Assembly (NCBI GenBank): GCA_041589565.1
Contig: JBFHVL010000001.1
Location: 41,217 to 105,216 of the forward strand
Length of the DNA stretch: 64,000 bases
Source of the DNA: Pleionea sp041589565
GTDB taxonomy: Bacteria > Pseudomonadota > Gammaproteobacteria > Enterobacterales > Kangiellaceae
Direction of reading: 5' to 3'
Shown: one piece after another, positions 1 to 9,106 of the stretch
Position numbering within the stretch: position 1 is the stretch's first letter
Layout of the letters: every line of letters starts with the position of its first letter
Notes under the pieces: generated by a model
What the model saw: the letters and a program-made list of their open reading frames with translations, nothing else
The model's database searches: none
What the model was told of the DNA's origin: nothing
Made by a program: the position numbers and the translations under genes

Positions 1-206
1 GCAACTAATCGCGCTAGAGAGGTTTTACCTACGCCGGGAGGTCCCCACAAAACCATTGAGTGCAGCTGATCATTTTCTATCGCTTTACGTAATGGTTTAC
101 CTGCCCCAAGCAAATGCTCCTGCCCGACATATTCCGATAACCGCGCCGGACGCATTCGATCAGCCAGTGGTCGATAGGGCTGCTCCACTTCAAATAGATC
201 AGTCAT
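1..206 (-). CDS. rarA: Replication-associated recombination protein A, N-terminal part (cut by window edge)
   Basis: The minus-strand frame from the ATG at 206 reads MTDLFEVEQPYRPLADRMRP and continues to the edge. It includes a YVGQEHLL segment and a Walker A motif GPPGVGKT near residues 55-62. This is the start of the RarA/MgsA AAA+ ATPase, a clamp-loader-like protein that acts at stalled replication forks. Only about 68 residues are inside the window, so the gene is truncated by the window and not broken. It lies 14 bp downstream of lolA on the same strand, as in E. coli (ftsK-lolA-rarA), and is probably cotranscribed with it. Confidence 0.93.
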   Translation of the reverse strand, partial: MTDLFEVEQPYRPLADRMRPARLSEYVGQEHLLGAGKPLRKAIENDQLHSMVLWGPPGVGKTSLARLV

Positions 207-220
207 GCAGCGTCTCGAAT

Positions 221-892
221 TTACGGAAGGTTAGGGTCTTCAATTACCCGCGAGTCAACCACATCGACTCCGTCTGGGATCTCAAACTCAAAAGTAGCTG
301 GCTCAATCGGTTGATTAACTTCAACACCGGAAAAATCCACTATAGTTTTCTGGCCTAGCGTGTCCATAAGCAAGATTTCTCTTAGCAAACCGTCTTTAAA
401 CAGAACCATCATTCGCTCAAAAGGATATCCGGCTTCTTTCGGTTTTAGTTCGAAAGTTTTCGACTTGCTCTCACCCGTTTCCAGTTTATTCACATCAAAA
501 CTCTTTCCCAAGGTTTGCGCGTCTGCACCCAATAGAAAAACAGGTGTGTTACCCATAGCTTTATTTAGGTTTTGAATATTAACCTGATCGAGATCCATAT
601 CAAAAGTCCAGAGATATTGGCCATCCGAAACAATTTTTTGTTCAAACGGCGATTGAGTAAACCAGACAAATTTATATGGTTTTTGTATCACGAACTCACC
701 TTCGGACTGATCTTTAAGATTATCAAACTGATCTTTTATTTTTTGCTTAAAGTTGGCTCGATAATTTTTAATTTTCGTCGTTTCATCGACTAGCTCATCG
801 AGAGCATCATTAGAGGCAATCGCAAAAGAATGCGCTGACACTAAAACACATGCCAACAAAACATTTAGAACGATATTTAGCTTTTTAAACAT
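221..892 (-). CDS. lolA: Outer-membrane lipoprotein carrier protein LolA
   Basis: Periplasmic chaperone that takes lipoproteins from the LolCDE complex and delivers them to LolB. The 223-residue product starts with a signal peptide (MFKKLNIVLNVLLACVLVSA, cleavage likely after SFAIA). The mature part has the LolA features: a YRANFKQ strand, the segment GEFVIQKPYKFVWF, and the SDGQYLWTFD strand. The ATG at 892 was chosen over an in-frame TTG one codon upstream. It sits 27 bp after ftsK and 14 bp before rarA on the same strand, the order seen in enterobacteria, so the three are likely one transcript. Confidence 0.95.
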   Translation of the reverse strand: MFKKLNIVLNVLLACVLVSAHSFAIASNDALDELVDETTKIKNYRANFKQKIKDQFDNLKDQSEGEFVIQKPYKFVWFTQSPFEQKIVSDGQYLWTFDMDLDQVNIQNLNKAMGNTPVFLLGADAQTLGKSFDVNKLETGESKSKTFELKPKEAGYPFERMMVLFKDGLLREILLMDTLGQKTIVDFSGVEVNQPIEPATFEFEIPDGVDVVDSRVIEDPNLP

Positions 893-919
893 CAAATAAC
901 CTGCATTTAAAGTAATAAC

Positions 920-3238
920 TTAGTTTTTAGGTGGTGGTGGCGCTAACACTTCACGCATGCCATTGGATTGCATTTCGCTCACTACACCCGCAGCTTCCAT
1001 CTCTTCAATCATGCGTGCCGCACGGTTATAACCTATTTTTAATCGGCGCTGAATGCCCGAAATAGACGCTCTGCGACTCTCAGTAACTATGGCCACAGCC
1101 TGATCATAAAGTTCATCACGCTCTGCACTTGCTTCTTCCTCGCTACCTTTAGGGATACCCATCATTTCGGTTTCTGATACACCATGAGTTATGGCTTCTT
1201 CAAACTCGGGTTCACCTCTCTTTTGCCAGTCTGCAACAACGCGATGCACTTCGTCATCATCAACGAAAGCACCATGCACACGGGTCGGTATATTTTTCCC
1301 GGCAGGCAGGTAAAGCATATCACCCTGCCCTAACAGATGCTCCGCTCCCATTTGATCGAGAATAGTTCGAGAGTCGATTCGTGAAGAAACTTGAAACGCG
1401 ATCCGTGAAGGCACGTTAGCTTTAATTAAACCAGTAATTACATCAACCGAAGGACGCTGAGTAGCCAAAATCAAATGAATGCCTGCTGCACGAGCTTTCT
1501 GTGCAATACGGGCAATTAACTCTTCAACTTTTTTTCCAACAATCATCATCATATCGGCTAATTCGTCAATTACGATGACAATTTGTGGCAATGTTTTAAG
1601 CTCTGGCGCTTCGTCACTCATATCGTCGGTATCGGTCCATAAAGGATCGCGAATCGGTTCTCCGGCTTTAATCGCGTCTTTAATCTTACGATTAAATCCA
1701 GCAAGGTTTCGCACGCCCAGTGCAGCCATTAAGCGATAACGCCGCTCCATTTCTGCAACGCTCCAGCGTAGTGCGTTGGCAGACTCTTTTACGTCGGTTA
1801 CCACAGGCGCTAGCAGATGCGGTATGCCGTCATATACTGACAGCTCAAGCATTTTTGGATCAATCATGATAAACCGGACATCTTCAGGTGAAGATTTATA
1901 TAAAATACTGACCAGCATGGCATTTAATCCAACCGACTTTCCCGAACCGGTTGTACCGGCCACAAGCAAGTGAGGCATTTTGGCTAGATCAATCACCACA
2001 GGATTGCCGGATATATCTTTTCCAAGAGCCATACTGAGCTTGGACTTGGAGTTATCAAATTCTCTCGAGCCAACCACTTCTTTTAGTCGAACTATTTCGC
2101 GGTGTTCATTCGGAAGTTCAAGTCCGATGTAAGGTTTACCCGGGATAACATCGACAACCCTTACACTTACCGTAGACAATGCCCGCGCTAAATCTTTTGA
2201 AAGCCCGGTAATTTTGCTGACCTTCACGCCAGGCGCAAGATCTAGTTCATAACGCGTAATCACCGGACCGGGATGAACAGCAACAACTTCTGCCTGAATG
2301 TTAAAATCGGCTAGTTTCTTTTCTACAAGCCGCGACATGGCTTCCAAAGACTCTTGTGAAATAGGGTGTTTGTGCGGTTTGGGTTCATCGAGCAAATTCA
2401 TTGGAGGAAGCTCTCCAACAACGGGCTCATCGAAGAGTTTTTGTTGTTTTTCTTTTACAACCCGTTCGCTTGGCTCAATTTTATTGACTACGGGTTCAAT
2501 GCGTATCGGTTTTCGGGTTTCGCGTTTTTCATTTTCGGCAGCTATCGCAACTTTGCGCGATTCTTTTTTCTCTTCATACTGTTTTCGTTCATTACGCTTT
2601 TCTTTCACTTCACTCCAGCGTTGACCAATCCAATCAAGTCCGCGTAATACACCCGCACCAATTTGATCCATCAGGTGAAACCACGATAAACCCGTGAACA
2701 AAGTGAAACCGGTAAGAAATAAAGCCAGCAGAATGAGCGTTGTTCCTAATGCATTAAATGCGGCTATCAAGGAATCGCCAATCAATTGACCAAATACCCC
2801 ACCAGAGGTGTAACTGGGTTGAATCAACGGGTCCTCAAAATTCAAACTGGCAATTGCCGTTCCAGCAAGCAGAGTGAGAAAAAAACCGATAGAGCGTAAA
2901 GCCCAATAACGCCAGTCGTGTTGTACAATTAATTTTCTTTCTCTAAAGATCAGGTAAGCCAAGTAAACGATCATAAAAGGAAAAACGTAAGCCAAATATC
3001 CAAACAGCTGCAGAAATACATCAGCCAACCAAGCCCCTGCTCTACCTGCCGCGTTCTGAACACGTTCGCCACTGCCCGTAAAGGTCCAGCCTGGATCTTG
3101 ATGATGATAGGTGGCTAGCGCTAACAATAGGAATAGCGCTAACGCTCCGAGGCATATCACAACGCCTTCACGCAGTCGCCAACTTAAGTTTGCAGCAGTA
3201 TCGGTCATAGCTGTTTGTTCTGAATTATTTTTAGCCAA
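920..3238 (-). CDS. ftsK: DNA translocase FtsK
   Basis: Septum-anchored motor that pumps chromosome termini toward dif and activates XerCD. The 772-residue protein has four to five N-terminal membrane segments (about residues 25-195), a short charged linker rich in Lys/Glu (210-275), a RecA-like motor with Walker A GTTGSGKS and Walker B IVIVIDELADMMM, and a C-terminal winged-helix gamma domain (ISGIQRRLKIGYNRAARMIE). The linker is much shorter than in E. coli FtsK (1329 aa), which is common in other gammaproteobacteria. The start is a TTG at 3238; an ATG at 3208 is an alternative, and neither has a strong Shine-Dalgarno. Confidence 0.95.
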   Translation of the reverse strand: MAKNNSEQTAMTDTAANLSWRLREGVVICLGALALFLLLALATYHHQDPGWTFTGSGERVQNAAGRAGAWLADVFLQLFGYLAYVFPFMIVYLAYLIFRERKLIVQHDWRYWALRSIGFFLTLLAGTAIASLNFEDPLIQPSYTSGGVFGQLIGDSLIAAFNALGTTLILLALFLTGFTLFTGLSWFHLMDQIGAGVLRGLDWIGQRWSEVKEKRNERKQYEEKKESRKVAIAAENEKRETRKPIRIEPVVNKIEPSERVVKEKQQKLFDEPVVGELPPMNLLDEPKPHKHPISQESLEAMSRLVEKKLADFNIQAEVVAVHPGPVITRYELDLAPGVKVSKITGLSKDLARALSTVSVRVVDVIPGKPYIGLELPNEHREIVRLKEVVGSREFDNSKSKLSMALGKDISGNPVVIDLAKMPHLLVAGTTGSGKSVGLNAMLVSILYKSSPEDVRFIMIDPKMLELSVYDGIPHLLAPVVTDVKESANALRWSVAEMERRYRLMAALGVRNLAGFNRKIKDAIKAGEPIRDPLWTDTDDMSDEAPELKTLPQIVIVIDELADMMMIVGKKVEELIARIAQKARAAGIHLILATQRPSVDVITGLIKANVPSRIAFQVSSRIDSRTILDQMGAEHLLGQGDMLYLPAGKNIPTRVHGAFVDDDEVHRVVADWQKRGEPEFEEAITHGVSETEMMGIPKGSEEEASAERDELYDQAVAIVTESRRASISGIQRRLKIGYNRAARMIEEMEAAGVVSEMQSNGMREVLAPPPPKN

Positions 3239-3433
3239 TCCTGTAACCTGTAATTATCAGTAAAACCTTGACAAGAATGTGAATAGATTATGAACAATTA
3301 AGTGCCAAGTGCCTGTCGCTTGTTTAAAACACAATCAAAGCCCCTATGATATCATGGAACGCGAGCTCCTAAAGCACACAAAAGCATTCTCCATTAATTC
3401 GATGAAAGCCACTTCGCAGCCACTCCTGTTGAA

Positions 3434-3910
3434 TTAGGCAATATAAATTTCAGAAGATTCCTTTACTTCTTCCATCACCACATAGGTTCGGGACTCACTT
3501 ACTCCCGGTAGAGTCAGCAAGGTTTCTCCCAGCAACGTACGATAAGCTAGCATATTTTCGACACGCGCTTTTACCAGGTAGTCAAAGTCGCCCGACACCA
3601 GATGGCATTCCAGCACTTCATGCAGGTCTTTGACTGCCTGCTTAAACTCGTTGAATACATCCGGGGACGTTTTCTCCAAAGTGATTTCGACGAATACCAG
3701 CAGCCCGTAACCAAGCTTTTGGGGGTTAACTTTCGCCTGATACCCCAAAATATAGCCTTCGTTCTCAAGTCGTCGTACACGCTCCAGACAAGGCGTTGCA
3801 CTCAAGCCAACTCTTTTGGCCAATTCTACATTGGCAATACGCCCGTCTTTTTGAAGCTCTCGTAAGATGGCTTTGTCTATTCTGTCGAGGATTCGTCCTT
3901 TGGATGACAT
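3434..3910 (-). CDS. lrp: Leucine-responsive regulatory protein Lrp (AsnC family)
   Basis: Global feast/famine regulator. The 158-residue product has an N-terminal helix-turn-helix (about residues 9-55, LDRIDKAILRELQKDGRI and VELAKRVGLSATPCLERV) and a C-terminal RAM ligand-sensing domain (EITLEKTSPDVF, CHLVSGDFDYLVK). Length and sequence match Lrp more closely than other AsnC paralogues. It is divergent from alanine dehydrogenase across 138 bp of AT-rich DNA, which suggests direct control of that gene. It precedes ftsK as in E. coli. Confidence 0.93.
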   Translation of the reverse strand: MSSKGRILDRIDKAILRELQKDGRIANVELAKRVGLSATPCLERVRRLENEGYILGYQAKVNPQKLGYGLLVFVEITLEKTSPDVFNEFKQAVKDLHEVLECHLVSGDFDYLVKARVENMLAYRTLLGETLLTLPGVSESRTYVVMEEVKESSEIYIA

Positions 3911-4048
3911 ATTTGCAGTATATTTCTCTATTAATTACTTATTAACAGTCATTTTATCTTCTTGAGTCGCAAAATAAAGTGAAATATTTTAATAAAACAC
4001 GACTATACTTGCGCCAACACAAAACAAGGCCTTTTTCGGAGAAAAACA

Positions 4049-5167
4049 ATGCTGATTGGTGTACCAAAAGAGATCAAAAACCATGAGTATCGCGTTGGCA
4101 TGGTGCCTGCGAGCGTGCGAGAGCTGATAGCTCATGGCCACAAGGTCATCGTTGAACATAATGCAGGCATCGGGATTGGATTCACCGATGCAGACTACCG
4201 GGCTGTCGGCGCAGAGATACGTGAAACTCCTGATGAAATTTTTGCCGAAGCCGAGATGATTGTTAAAGTTAAAGAGCCACTTGCAGAAGAACGCGCCCGC
4301 ATTCGCGATGGTCAAATTTTGTTCACATATCTGCATTTAGCACCTGATGTACCCCAAACCCAGGATCTTATTAAAAGTGGCGCGGTTTGTATCGCCTACG
4401 AAACCGTGACTTCACCAACCGGCGGCCTCCCTCTATTGGCCCCTATGTCTGAAGTTGCCGGCCGTATGTCAATTCAAGCAGGTGCTCAATGCCTTGAAAA
4501 ATCACGTCAGGGACGTGGAATGCTATTGGGCGGTGTTCCTGGCGTTTCACCAGCCAAAGTCGTCATCATTGGTGGTGGTGTCGTTGGTAGTAATGCAGCT
4601 CAAATCGCTGTCGGTATGGGCGCTCATGTAGTTCTACTCGATCGTAACATTGATGTTTTACGCCGCGTTAACGTCCAATTTGGCTCCGCTGTCGAGACCG
4701 TATTCTCCAGTAAAGATGCGCTTGAACGTCATGTTCTCGACGCCGACCTGGTGATTGGAGGCGTATTAATTCCTGGAGCATCAGCGCCTAAACTGGTTAC
4801 CGAAGAAATGGTTCACCAGATGAAGCCTGGTGCAGCTGTCGTCGACGTGGCAATCGACCAGGGTGGTTGTTTCGCCACATCCAAAGCAACGACACACGCA
4901 GAGCCGACTTACATTATTGATGATGTCGTTCACTACTGTGTTGCTAATATGCCGGGGGCGGTTCCACACACTTCAACATTTGCGCTCAATAATGCCACTC
5001 TGCCTTATATTATTGCCTTGGCAAATAAAGGCTATAAAAAGGCCCTCGCTGATGATATGCATCTACTAAATGGTCTTAATGTTTACCGAGGCAAAATTAC
5101 GCATCGAAGTGTTGCAGAAAGCCAAAACCTCGAGTTTGTCGACCCCAAGGTTGCCATTGGACTTTAA
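4049..5167 (+). CDS. ald: Alanine dehydrogenase
   Basis: NAD-dependent oxidative deamination of L-alanine to pyruvate and ammonium in the cytoplasm. The 372-residue protein has the family length, with catalytic Lys75 (VKVKEPL) and His96 (YLHLAPD), a Rossmann motif GGGVVGSNAA near residue 175, and the C-terminal DQGGCF and MPGAVPHTST segments. The ATG at 4049 has a good Shine-Dalgarno (GGAG, 6 bp upstream). A -10 like TATACT is visible at 4004-4009. It is divergent from lrp and followed by a strong terminator, so it is probably a monocistronic, Lrp-controlled gene. Confidence 0.95.
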   Translation: MLIGVPKEIKNHEYRVGMVPASVRELIAHGHKVIVEHNAGIGIGFTDADYRAVGAEIRETPDEIFAEAEMIVKVKEPLAEERARIRDGQILFTYLHLAPDVPQTQDLIKSGAVCIAYETVTSPTGGLPLLAPMSEVAGRMSIQAGAQCLEKSRQGRGMLLGGVPGVSPAKVVIIGGGVVGSNAAQIAVGMGAHVVLLDRNIDVLRRVNVQFGSAVETVFSSKDALERHVLDADLVIGGVLIPGASAPKLVTEEMVHQMKPGAAVVDVAIDQGGCFATSKATTHAEPTYIIDDVVHYCVANMPGAVPHTSTFALNNATLPYIIALANKGYKKALADDMHLLNGLNVYRGKITHRSVAESQNLEFVDPKVAIGL

Positions 5168-5176
5168 ACTCTGCTT

Positions 5177-5205
5177 AAAAAGCCACCGTAAGGTGGCTTT
5201 TTTTT
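5177..5205 (+). terminator. Intrinsic terminator of ald
   Basis: Seven-base-pair GC-rich stem (AGCCACC/GGTGGCT) with a four-base loop, an A-run before it and a run of T after it, 10 bp past the ald stop codon. Confidence 0.9.
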
Positions 5206-5369
5206 ATAGTCAGTTCTCCGTCGCTATCCCTTTCAGCTACCCTACCTATCGGTCTAATTTCAGTGATATAAAAAATTCATTACAGAAATCGTTCGATTGG
5301 CGTTGTTAGCCCGTGCTTAACTTATTACACTTAGCGCCAAACTTTCTATATTGCAGTTGGAGCAGATAA

Positions 5370-6329
5370 ATGAGCGATAACAAACATTGCCGACTTTTAA
5401 TTTTAGGCTCAGGTCCAGCGGGTTATACCGCCGCAGTTTACGGTGCTCGAGCCAATTTGAGTCCGGTGATCATCACGGGAATGCAACAAGGTGGTCAATT
5501 AACCACGACCACCGATGTGGATAACTGGCCCGGTGATGATGAAGGTGTGCAGGGTCCGGATCTTATGCAGCGAATGCAGCGCCATGCTGAGCGCTTCGGT
5601 ACCGAAATTGTTTTTGATCACATTAATGAAGTTGATTTAAGTGAGCGCCCTTTCAAATTAAAGGGGGATTCAGGGAGTTATACCTGCGACGCGCTGGTTA
5701 TCGCCACTGGTGCTTCAGCAAAGTACTTAGGCCTTGAATCTGAAGAAGCATTCAAAGGCAAAGGCGTTTCGGCCTGTGCTACCTGTGACGGTTTTTTCTA
5801 CCGCGGTCAAAAAGTTGCCGTTATTGGTGGTGGCAATACAGCTGTTGAAGAGGCTCTTTATCTATCAAACATAGCTTCCGAAGTACACTTAATTCATCGT
5901 CGAGATGATGTACGTTCAGAAAAAATCTTGCGTGATAAACTTTTGGATCGTGCTAAAAATGGCAATATTGTGTTGCACTGGAATCGTACCTTAGACGAAG
6001 TGCTGGGCGACAACTCCGGGGTCACAGGAATTCGAATAAAAAGCACTGAAGATGGCAACACCGAAGAACTGGATGTTCATGGAGTGTTTATTGCTATTGG
6101 CCATCAGCCTAACACCCAAATTTTTGAGGGGCAGCTGGAAATGAATGGTGGGTATATTGTGGTCAAGTCGGGACTTCACGGTAACGCTACTCAAACATCA
6201 ATTGACGGAGTGTTTGCTGCCGGAGATGTAGCTGACCACGTTTATCGTCAGGCTATTACTTCTGCTGGTGCTGGCTGTATGGCGGCACTCGATGCAGAAC
6301 GCTTTCTAGACTCTTTAGAAAAAAAATAA
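5370..6329 (+). CDS. trxB: Thioredoxin reductase
   Basis: FAD/NADPH flavoenzyme that reduces thioredoxin. The 319-residue product has the N-terminal FAD motif GSGPAGYTAAVY (13-24), the redox-active CATC (Cys136, Cys139), the NADPH motif GGGNTAVEEALYL and the C-terminal FAD signature GVFAAGDVADHVYRQA. All family features are intact and the length is normal. It lies close to lrp and ftsK as in E. coli, but here ald is inserted between them. A terminator follows 13 bp after the stop. Confidence 0.97.
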   Translation: MSDNKHCRLLILGSGPAGYTAAVYGARANLSPVIITGMQQGGQLTTTTDVDNWPGDDEGVQGPDLMQRMQRHAERFGTEIVFDHINEVDLSERPFKLKGDSGSYTCDALVIATGASAKYLGLESEEAFKGKGVSACATCDGFFYRGQKVAVIGGGNTAVEEALYLSNIASEVHLIHRRDDVRSEKILRDKLLDRAKNGNIVLHWNRTLDEVLGDNSGVTGIRIKSTEDGNTEELDVHGVFIAIGHQPNTQIFEGQLEMNGGYIVVKSGLHGNATQTSIDGVFAAGDVADHVYRQAITSAGAGCMAALDAERFLDSLEKK

Positions 6330-6342
6330 TCTAAGTCAGTTC

Positions 6343-6372
6343 AAAAACACCGCATTTAAGCGGTGTTTTTTT
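6343..6372. terminator. Bidirectional terminator between trxB and the PilZ gene
   Basis: Perfect 11-bp stem (AAAAACACCGC/GCGGTGTTTTT) with a six-base loop. A and T runs flank it on both sides, so it can end trxB on plus and the converging PilZ gene on minus. Confidence 0.9.
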
Positions 6373-6376
6373 ATAA

Positions 6377-7066
6377 TTAAAGCAAATGTAATGAACGCAA
6401 AATTTCTTGATAGACATACGCTTTTAACAATAAGCGATCTTCATCTTCGGCAAACTCGAAGTGAAAACCATACCAGTTAATTTCGCCCTGCTCAGTCTGG
6501 GTGCGTCCCTTGTTTCGAATCACTCCATCCAGTGTCACGACTTTTTCGATATCGTCAAGATCAAGAGACATAGTTAGCGATATTTTATCGCCAATTAATG
6601 CTAACTTTCGCTCGCATTCAAAACGACCACCAAGAACACTCAAATTTGTCAGGGTTACTTTTATCGGATTTGACTTGTGAGTTTCATTAACAGTTGTGGC
6701 AAAAATTTCTGTACTTACCCTTACTGCGTTACGAACCTCTACCGCCTCAACACTTTGTGGCATTTCAAGATGAATATATGGCATAGGCCGAGTACGCATT
6801 GTGAGTACTCGAGCAGAAAATCCGCTGGCTACATGATTCACGACAAATCTTAAGGTAACCATTTGGTCTTCGCGCAAAAAGATGGGTTTGTTTTTTTGCT
6901 CGTAAGGAGCTGAAATCATCACACTGCAGTCAGGTAAAAATCCCAACAACTTTACAGGATATCGGGAGTCTGATTCTGGCGATGTTTGTAATTGCATCAC
7001 ATCTCCCATTTTCAGCCCTAGATCAGAAAATCGCATCTCTTCGAAAGTCCCAGATTCTGTTACCAA
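6377..7066 (-). CDS. PilZ-domain protein with YcgR-like N-terminal domain
   Basis: Probable cyclic di-GMP receptor. The 229-residue protein has an N-terminal beta domain like the YcgR/flagellar-brake N domain (about residues 15-105) and a C-terminal PilZ domain that begins with the ligand motif RxxxR (Arg112, Arg116) and continues with NxSxxGG (Asn141-Gly147). In this family c-di-GMP binding changes motility or exopolysaccharide output; the target here is unknown because no flagellar or pilus gene is adjacent. The start is uncertain: a TTG at 7066 with AGGG upstream, or the ATG at 7036. Confidence 0.8.
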   Translation of the reverse strand: MVTESGTFEEMRFSDLGLKMGDVMQLQTSPESDSRYPVKLLGFLPDCSVMISAPYEQKNKPIFLREDQMVTLRFVVNHVASGFSARVLTMRTRPMPYIHLEMPQSVEAVEVRNAVRVSTEIFATTVNETHKSNPIKVTLTNLSVLGGRFECERKLALIGDKISLTMSLDLDDIEKVVTLDGVIRNKGRTQTEQGEINWYGFHFEFAEDEDRLLLKAYVYQEILRSLHLL

Positions 7067-7206
7067 TTGCCCTGTGTAGAATGAAACCGCTGTTCAGGAG
7101 CACAAGCGTTGTAATGTATCATTGAGTAGTAAGTGTAGCTTCTTTTTTGCTCGATAATTAACAAAGCCATCAAAGACACCTACAATAAAACTAATGAAAT
7201 AAACTG

Positions 7207-7929
7207 ATGATCATGACCATAGAACTTCCTTTCATACAAAAACCCGAAGACTTTCCACCCGTTTCAGAAGCGCTGGCTGATCCAAATGGTCTGCTTGGCT
7301 TTGGCGATATTTTATCCATAGACCTGCTTCTATCCGCCTACCGACGCGGAATCTTCCCCTGGTTTAATGAGGGGGAACCAGTGTTCTGGTGGAGTCCAAA
7401 TCCTAGAGCGGCATTTTATCCAGACAAAACCTCACCTTCCAGATCATTAATAAAAAGGTTAAGAAAAAGGAATTATCAGGTCACCATCAACCAGTCGTTT
7501 CATCAAGTCATCGCTCAATGCGCACAACGCTTTGTTAATCGTCCTGAAACCTGGATCACGCGAGAAATGCAAATCGCGTACGGGCAGTTACATGAAGCTG
7601 GATACGCTCACTCGGTCGAAGTTTGGTCTGATGAACAGCTAGTTGGGGGCTTATATGGTGTGAGTATGGGGCAACTGTTTTTTGGCGAATCTATGTTCCA
7701 CCGGTCGACGGATGCTTCTAAGATTGCCCTGTTTTACCTGCTTGAACATTGCAAATCGGCTAACTTCCCTCTTATTGACTGCCAGCTACCCAATCCTCAC
7801 CTGATGAGTCTCGGCGCAAAACAGGTTTCACGAGAGGATTTTCTGAGCTATCTTTATAATTATCGAGATAAAGACGTTCACCCGGATTTTTGGCGAACCC
7901 GAGTGATATCTGATCAATACCGGTTTTAA
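7207..7929 (+). CDS. aat: Leucyl/phenylalanyl-tRNA--protein transferase
   Basis: Adds Leu or Phe from aminoacyl-tRNA to proteins with N-terminal Arg or Lys, making them N-degron substrates for ClpS-ClpAP. The 240-residue product has the family signatures YRRGIFPWF and WWSPNPRAAF near the N terminus and GGLYGVSMGQLFFGESMF in the GNAT-like core. It is followed 12 bp later by bpt, and clpA and clpS are a few kilobases away, so nearly the whole N-end rule pathway is clustered here. Confidence 0.97.
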   Translation: MIMTIELPFIQKPEDFPPVSEALADPNGLLGFGDILSIDLLLSAYRRGIFPWFNEGEPVFWWSPNPRAAFYPDKTSPSRSLIKRLRKRNYQVTINQSFHQVIAQCAQRFVNRPETWITREMQIAYGQLHEAGYAHSVEVWSDEQLVGGLYGVSMGQLFFGESMFHRSTDASKIALFYLLEHCKSANFPLIDCQLPNPHLMSLGAKQVSREDFLSYLYNYRDKDVHPDFWRTRVISDQYRF

Positions 7930-7941
7930 AAGGATACGGCA

Positions 7942-8664
7942 GTGATACAAGATCCTCATGATGAGCTGTTAAAACTGACCTTTTATGCAACACCAGCGCA
8001 CAGCTGTTCCTATATTGAGAAGCAGCAGGCGACAACGGTATTCTTGGATCCGGAAAAAATAATTAATCGAAAACTCTACACACGGTTAAGTGAAACAGGT
8101 TTTCGGCGCAGCGGAATGCACATCTACCGCCCTCATTGCGAAACCTGTCAGGCCTGCGTTCCTGTTCGTGTGCCAGTAGAGCAATTCTCTCCCAATAAAA
8201 ATCAACGACGTTGCCTGAAAAAAGGTGAAGGGTTTAACTATCGCATGGAGCCTGCTCGGTATATTCCGGAACACTATCTGCTTTATGAACGTTACTTACA
8301 CCAGCGCCATGCCGATGGTGATATGTATCCACCTTCAGAACAGCAATACCGAGAGTTCTTATTTAGCGACTGGGCCAATACACAGTTCTTGTCATTTTAT
8401 GATAAAGACAAACTCATCGCTTGCTCGGTAATCGATCGATTGGAAAATGCTCTATCGGCTGTTTACACCTACTTCGACCCTGATTATGAAAAATACAGTC
8501 CAGGACGATTAGCGATACTCACGCTAATTAAGGAAGCCCAATCGCTCGACCTGGATTTTGTCTATTTAGGATACCTGGTTAAAGATTGTCGCAAAATGAA
8601 ATACAAGTCCGAGTATCGCCCCCTTGATTGCCTTATCGGTAACCGCTGGATTCGGCTAAATTAG
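7942..8664 (+). CDS. bpt: Aspartate/glutamate leucyltransferase (arginyl-tRNA transferase family)
   Basis: Bacterial relative of eukaryotic ATE1. It transfers Leu to N-terminal Asp or Glu, feeding the ClpS-ClpAP pathway. The 240-residue protein has the N-terminal Cys-rich segment (HCETCQACVPVRVP, about residues 61-74) and the C-terminal VYLGYLVKDCRKMKYKS motif typical of the family. It uses a GTG start with AAGGA upstream, 12 bp after aat, so the two are an operon. E. coli lacks this gene; it is typical of Vibrio, Pseudomonas and marine gammaproteobacteria. Confidence 0.95.
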   Translation: MIQDPHDELLKLTFYATPAHSCSYIEKQQATTVFLDPEKIINRKLYTRLSETGFRRSGMHIYRPHCETCQACVPVRVPVEQFSPNKNQRRCLKKGEGFNYRMEPARYIPEHYLLYERYLHQRHADGDMYPPSEQQYREFLFSDWANTQFLSFYDKDKLIACSVIDRLENALSAVYTYFDPDYEKYSPGRLAILTLIKEAQSLDLDFVYLGYLVKDCRKMKYKSEYRPLDCLIGNRWIRLN

Positions 8665-8807
8665 CCGCAAATACGCACAAAGTTGCACACGTTTTACTCA
8701 CTTTCATGTAATGGTATACTTATTCGTCAAATAATTTTGATTATTTTGCTCTGTTGAGGCATCATTACGCGCTCAAATTATCCCGAAGTAACAAAGGCTT
8801 TTATTGA

Positions 8808-9026
8808 ATGGCGAAAGAAGATCATATTGAAATGACAGGTACTGTGTTGGAAACCCTTCCTAACACCATGTTCCGCGTGGAGTTAGAAAACGGCCACATA
8901 GTGACTGCGCATATTTCAGGTAAAATGCGTAAAAACTACATCCGCATTCTTACCGGTGATCAAGTTACTGTCGAATTGACTCCTTACGACCTGTCAAAAG
9001 GGCGCATAGTGTTCCGCTCTCGATAG
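8808..9026 (+). CDS. infA: Translation initiation factor IF-1
   Basis: The 72-residue product is a complete S1/OB-fold IF-1 (MAKEDHIEMTGTVLETLPN at the start, DLSKGRIVFRSR at the end), which binds the ribosomal A site during initiation. It lies 143 bp after bpt, so it probably has its own promoter in that gap. It converges on clpA with a shared terminator, as in E. coli. Confidence 0.98.
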   Translation: MAKEDHIEMTGTVLETLPNTMFRVELENGHIVTAHISGKMRKNYIRILTGDQVTVELTPYDLSKGRIVFRSR

Positions 9027-9044
9027 TCGAAAACTCCAAGAATT

Positions 9045-9080
9045 AAAAAAGCCTGAAAGTGTAAACTCTCAGGCTTTTTT
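9045..9080. terminator. Bidirectional terminator between infA and clpA
   Basis: Stem GCCTGA/TCAGGC at 9051-9056 and 9069-9074 extends inward after one mismatch. An A-run lies on the left and a T-run on the right. It serves infA on plus and clpA on minus. Confidence 0.9.
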
Positions 9081-9106
9081 CTTTGTTTAAATACAATTAA
9101 TTTTGT

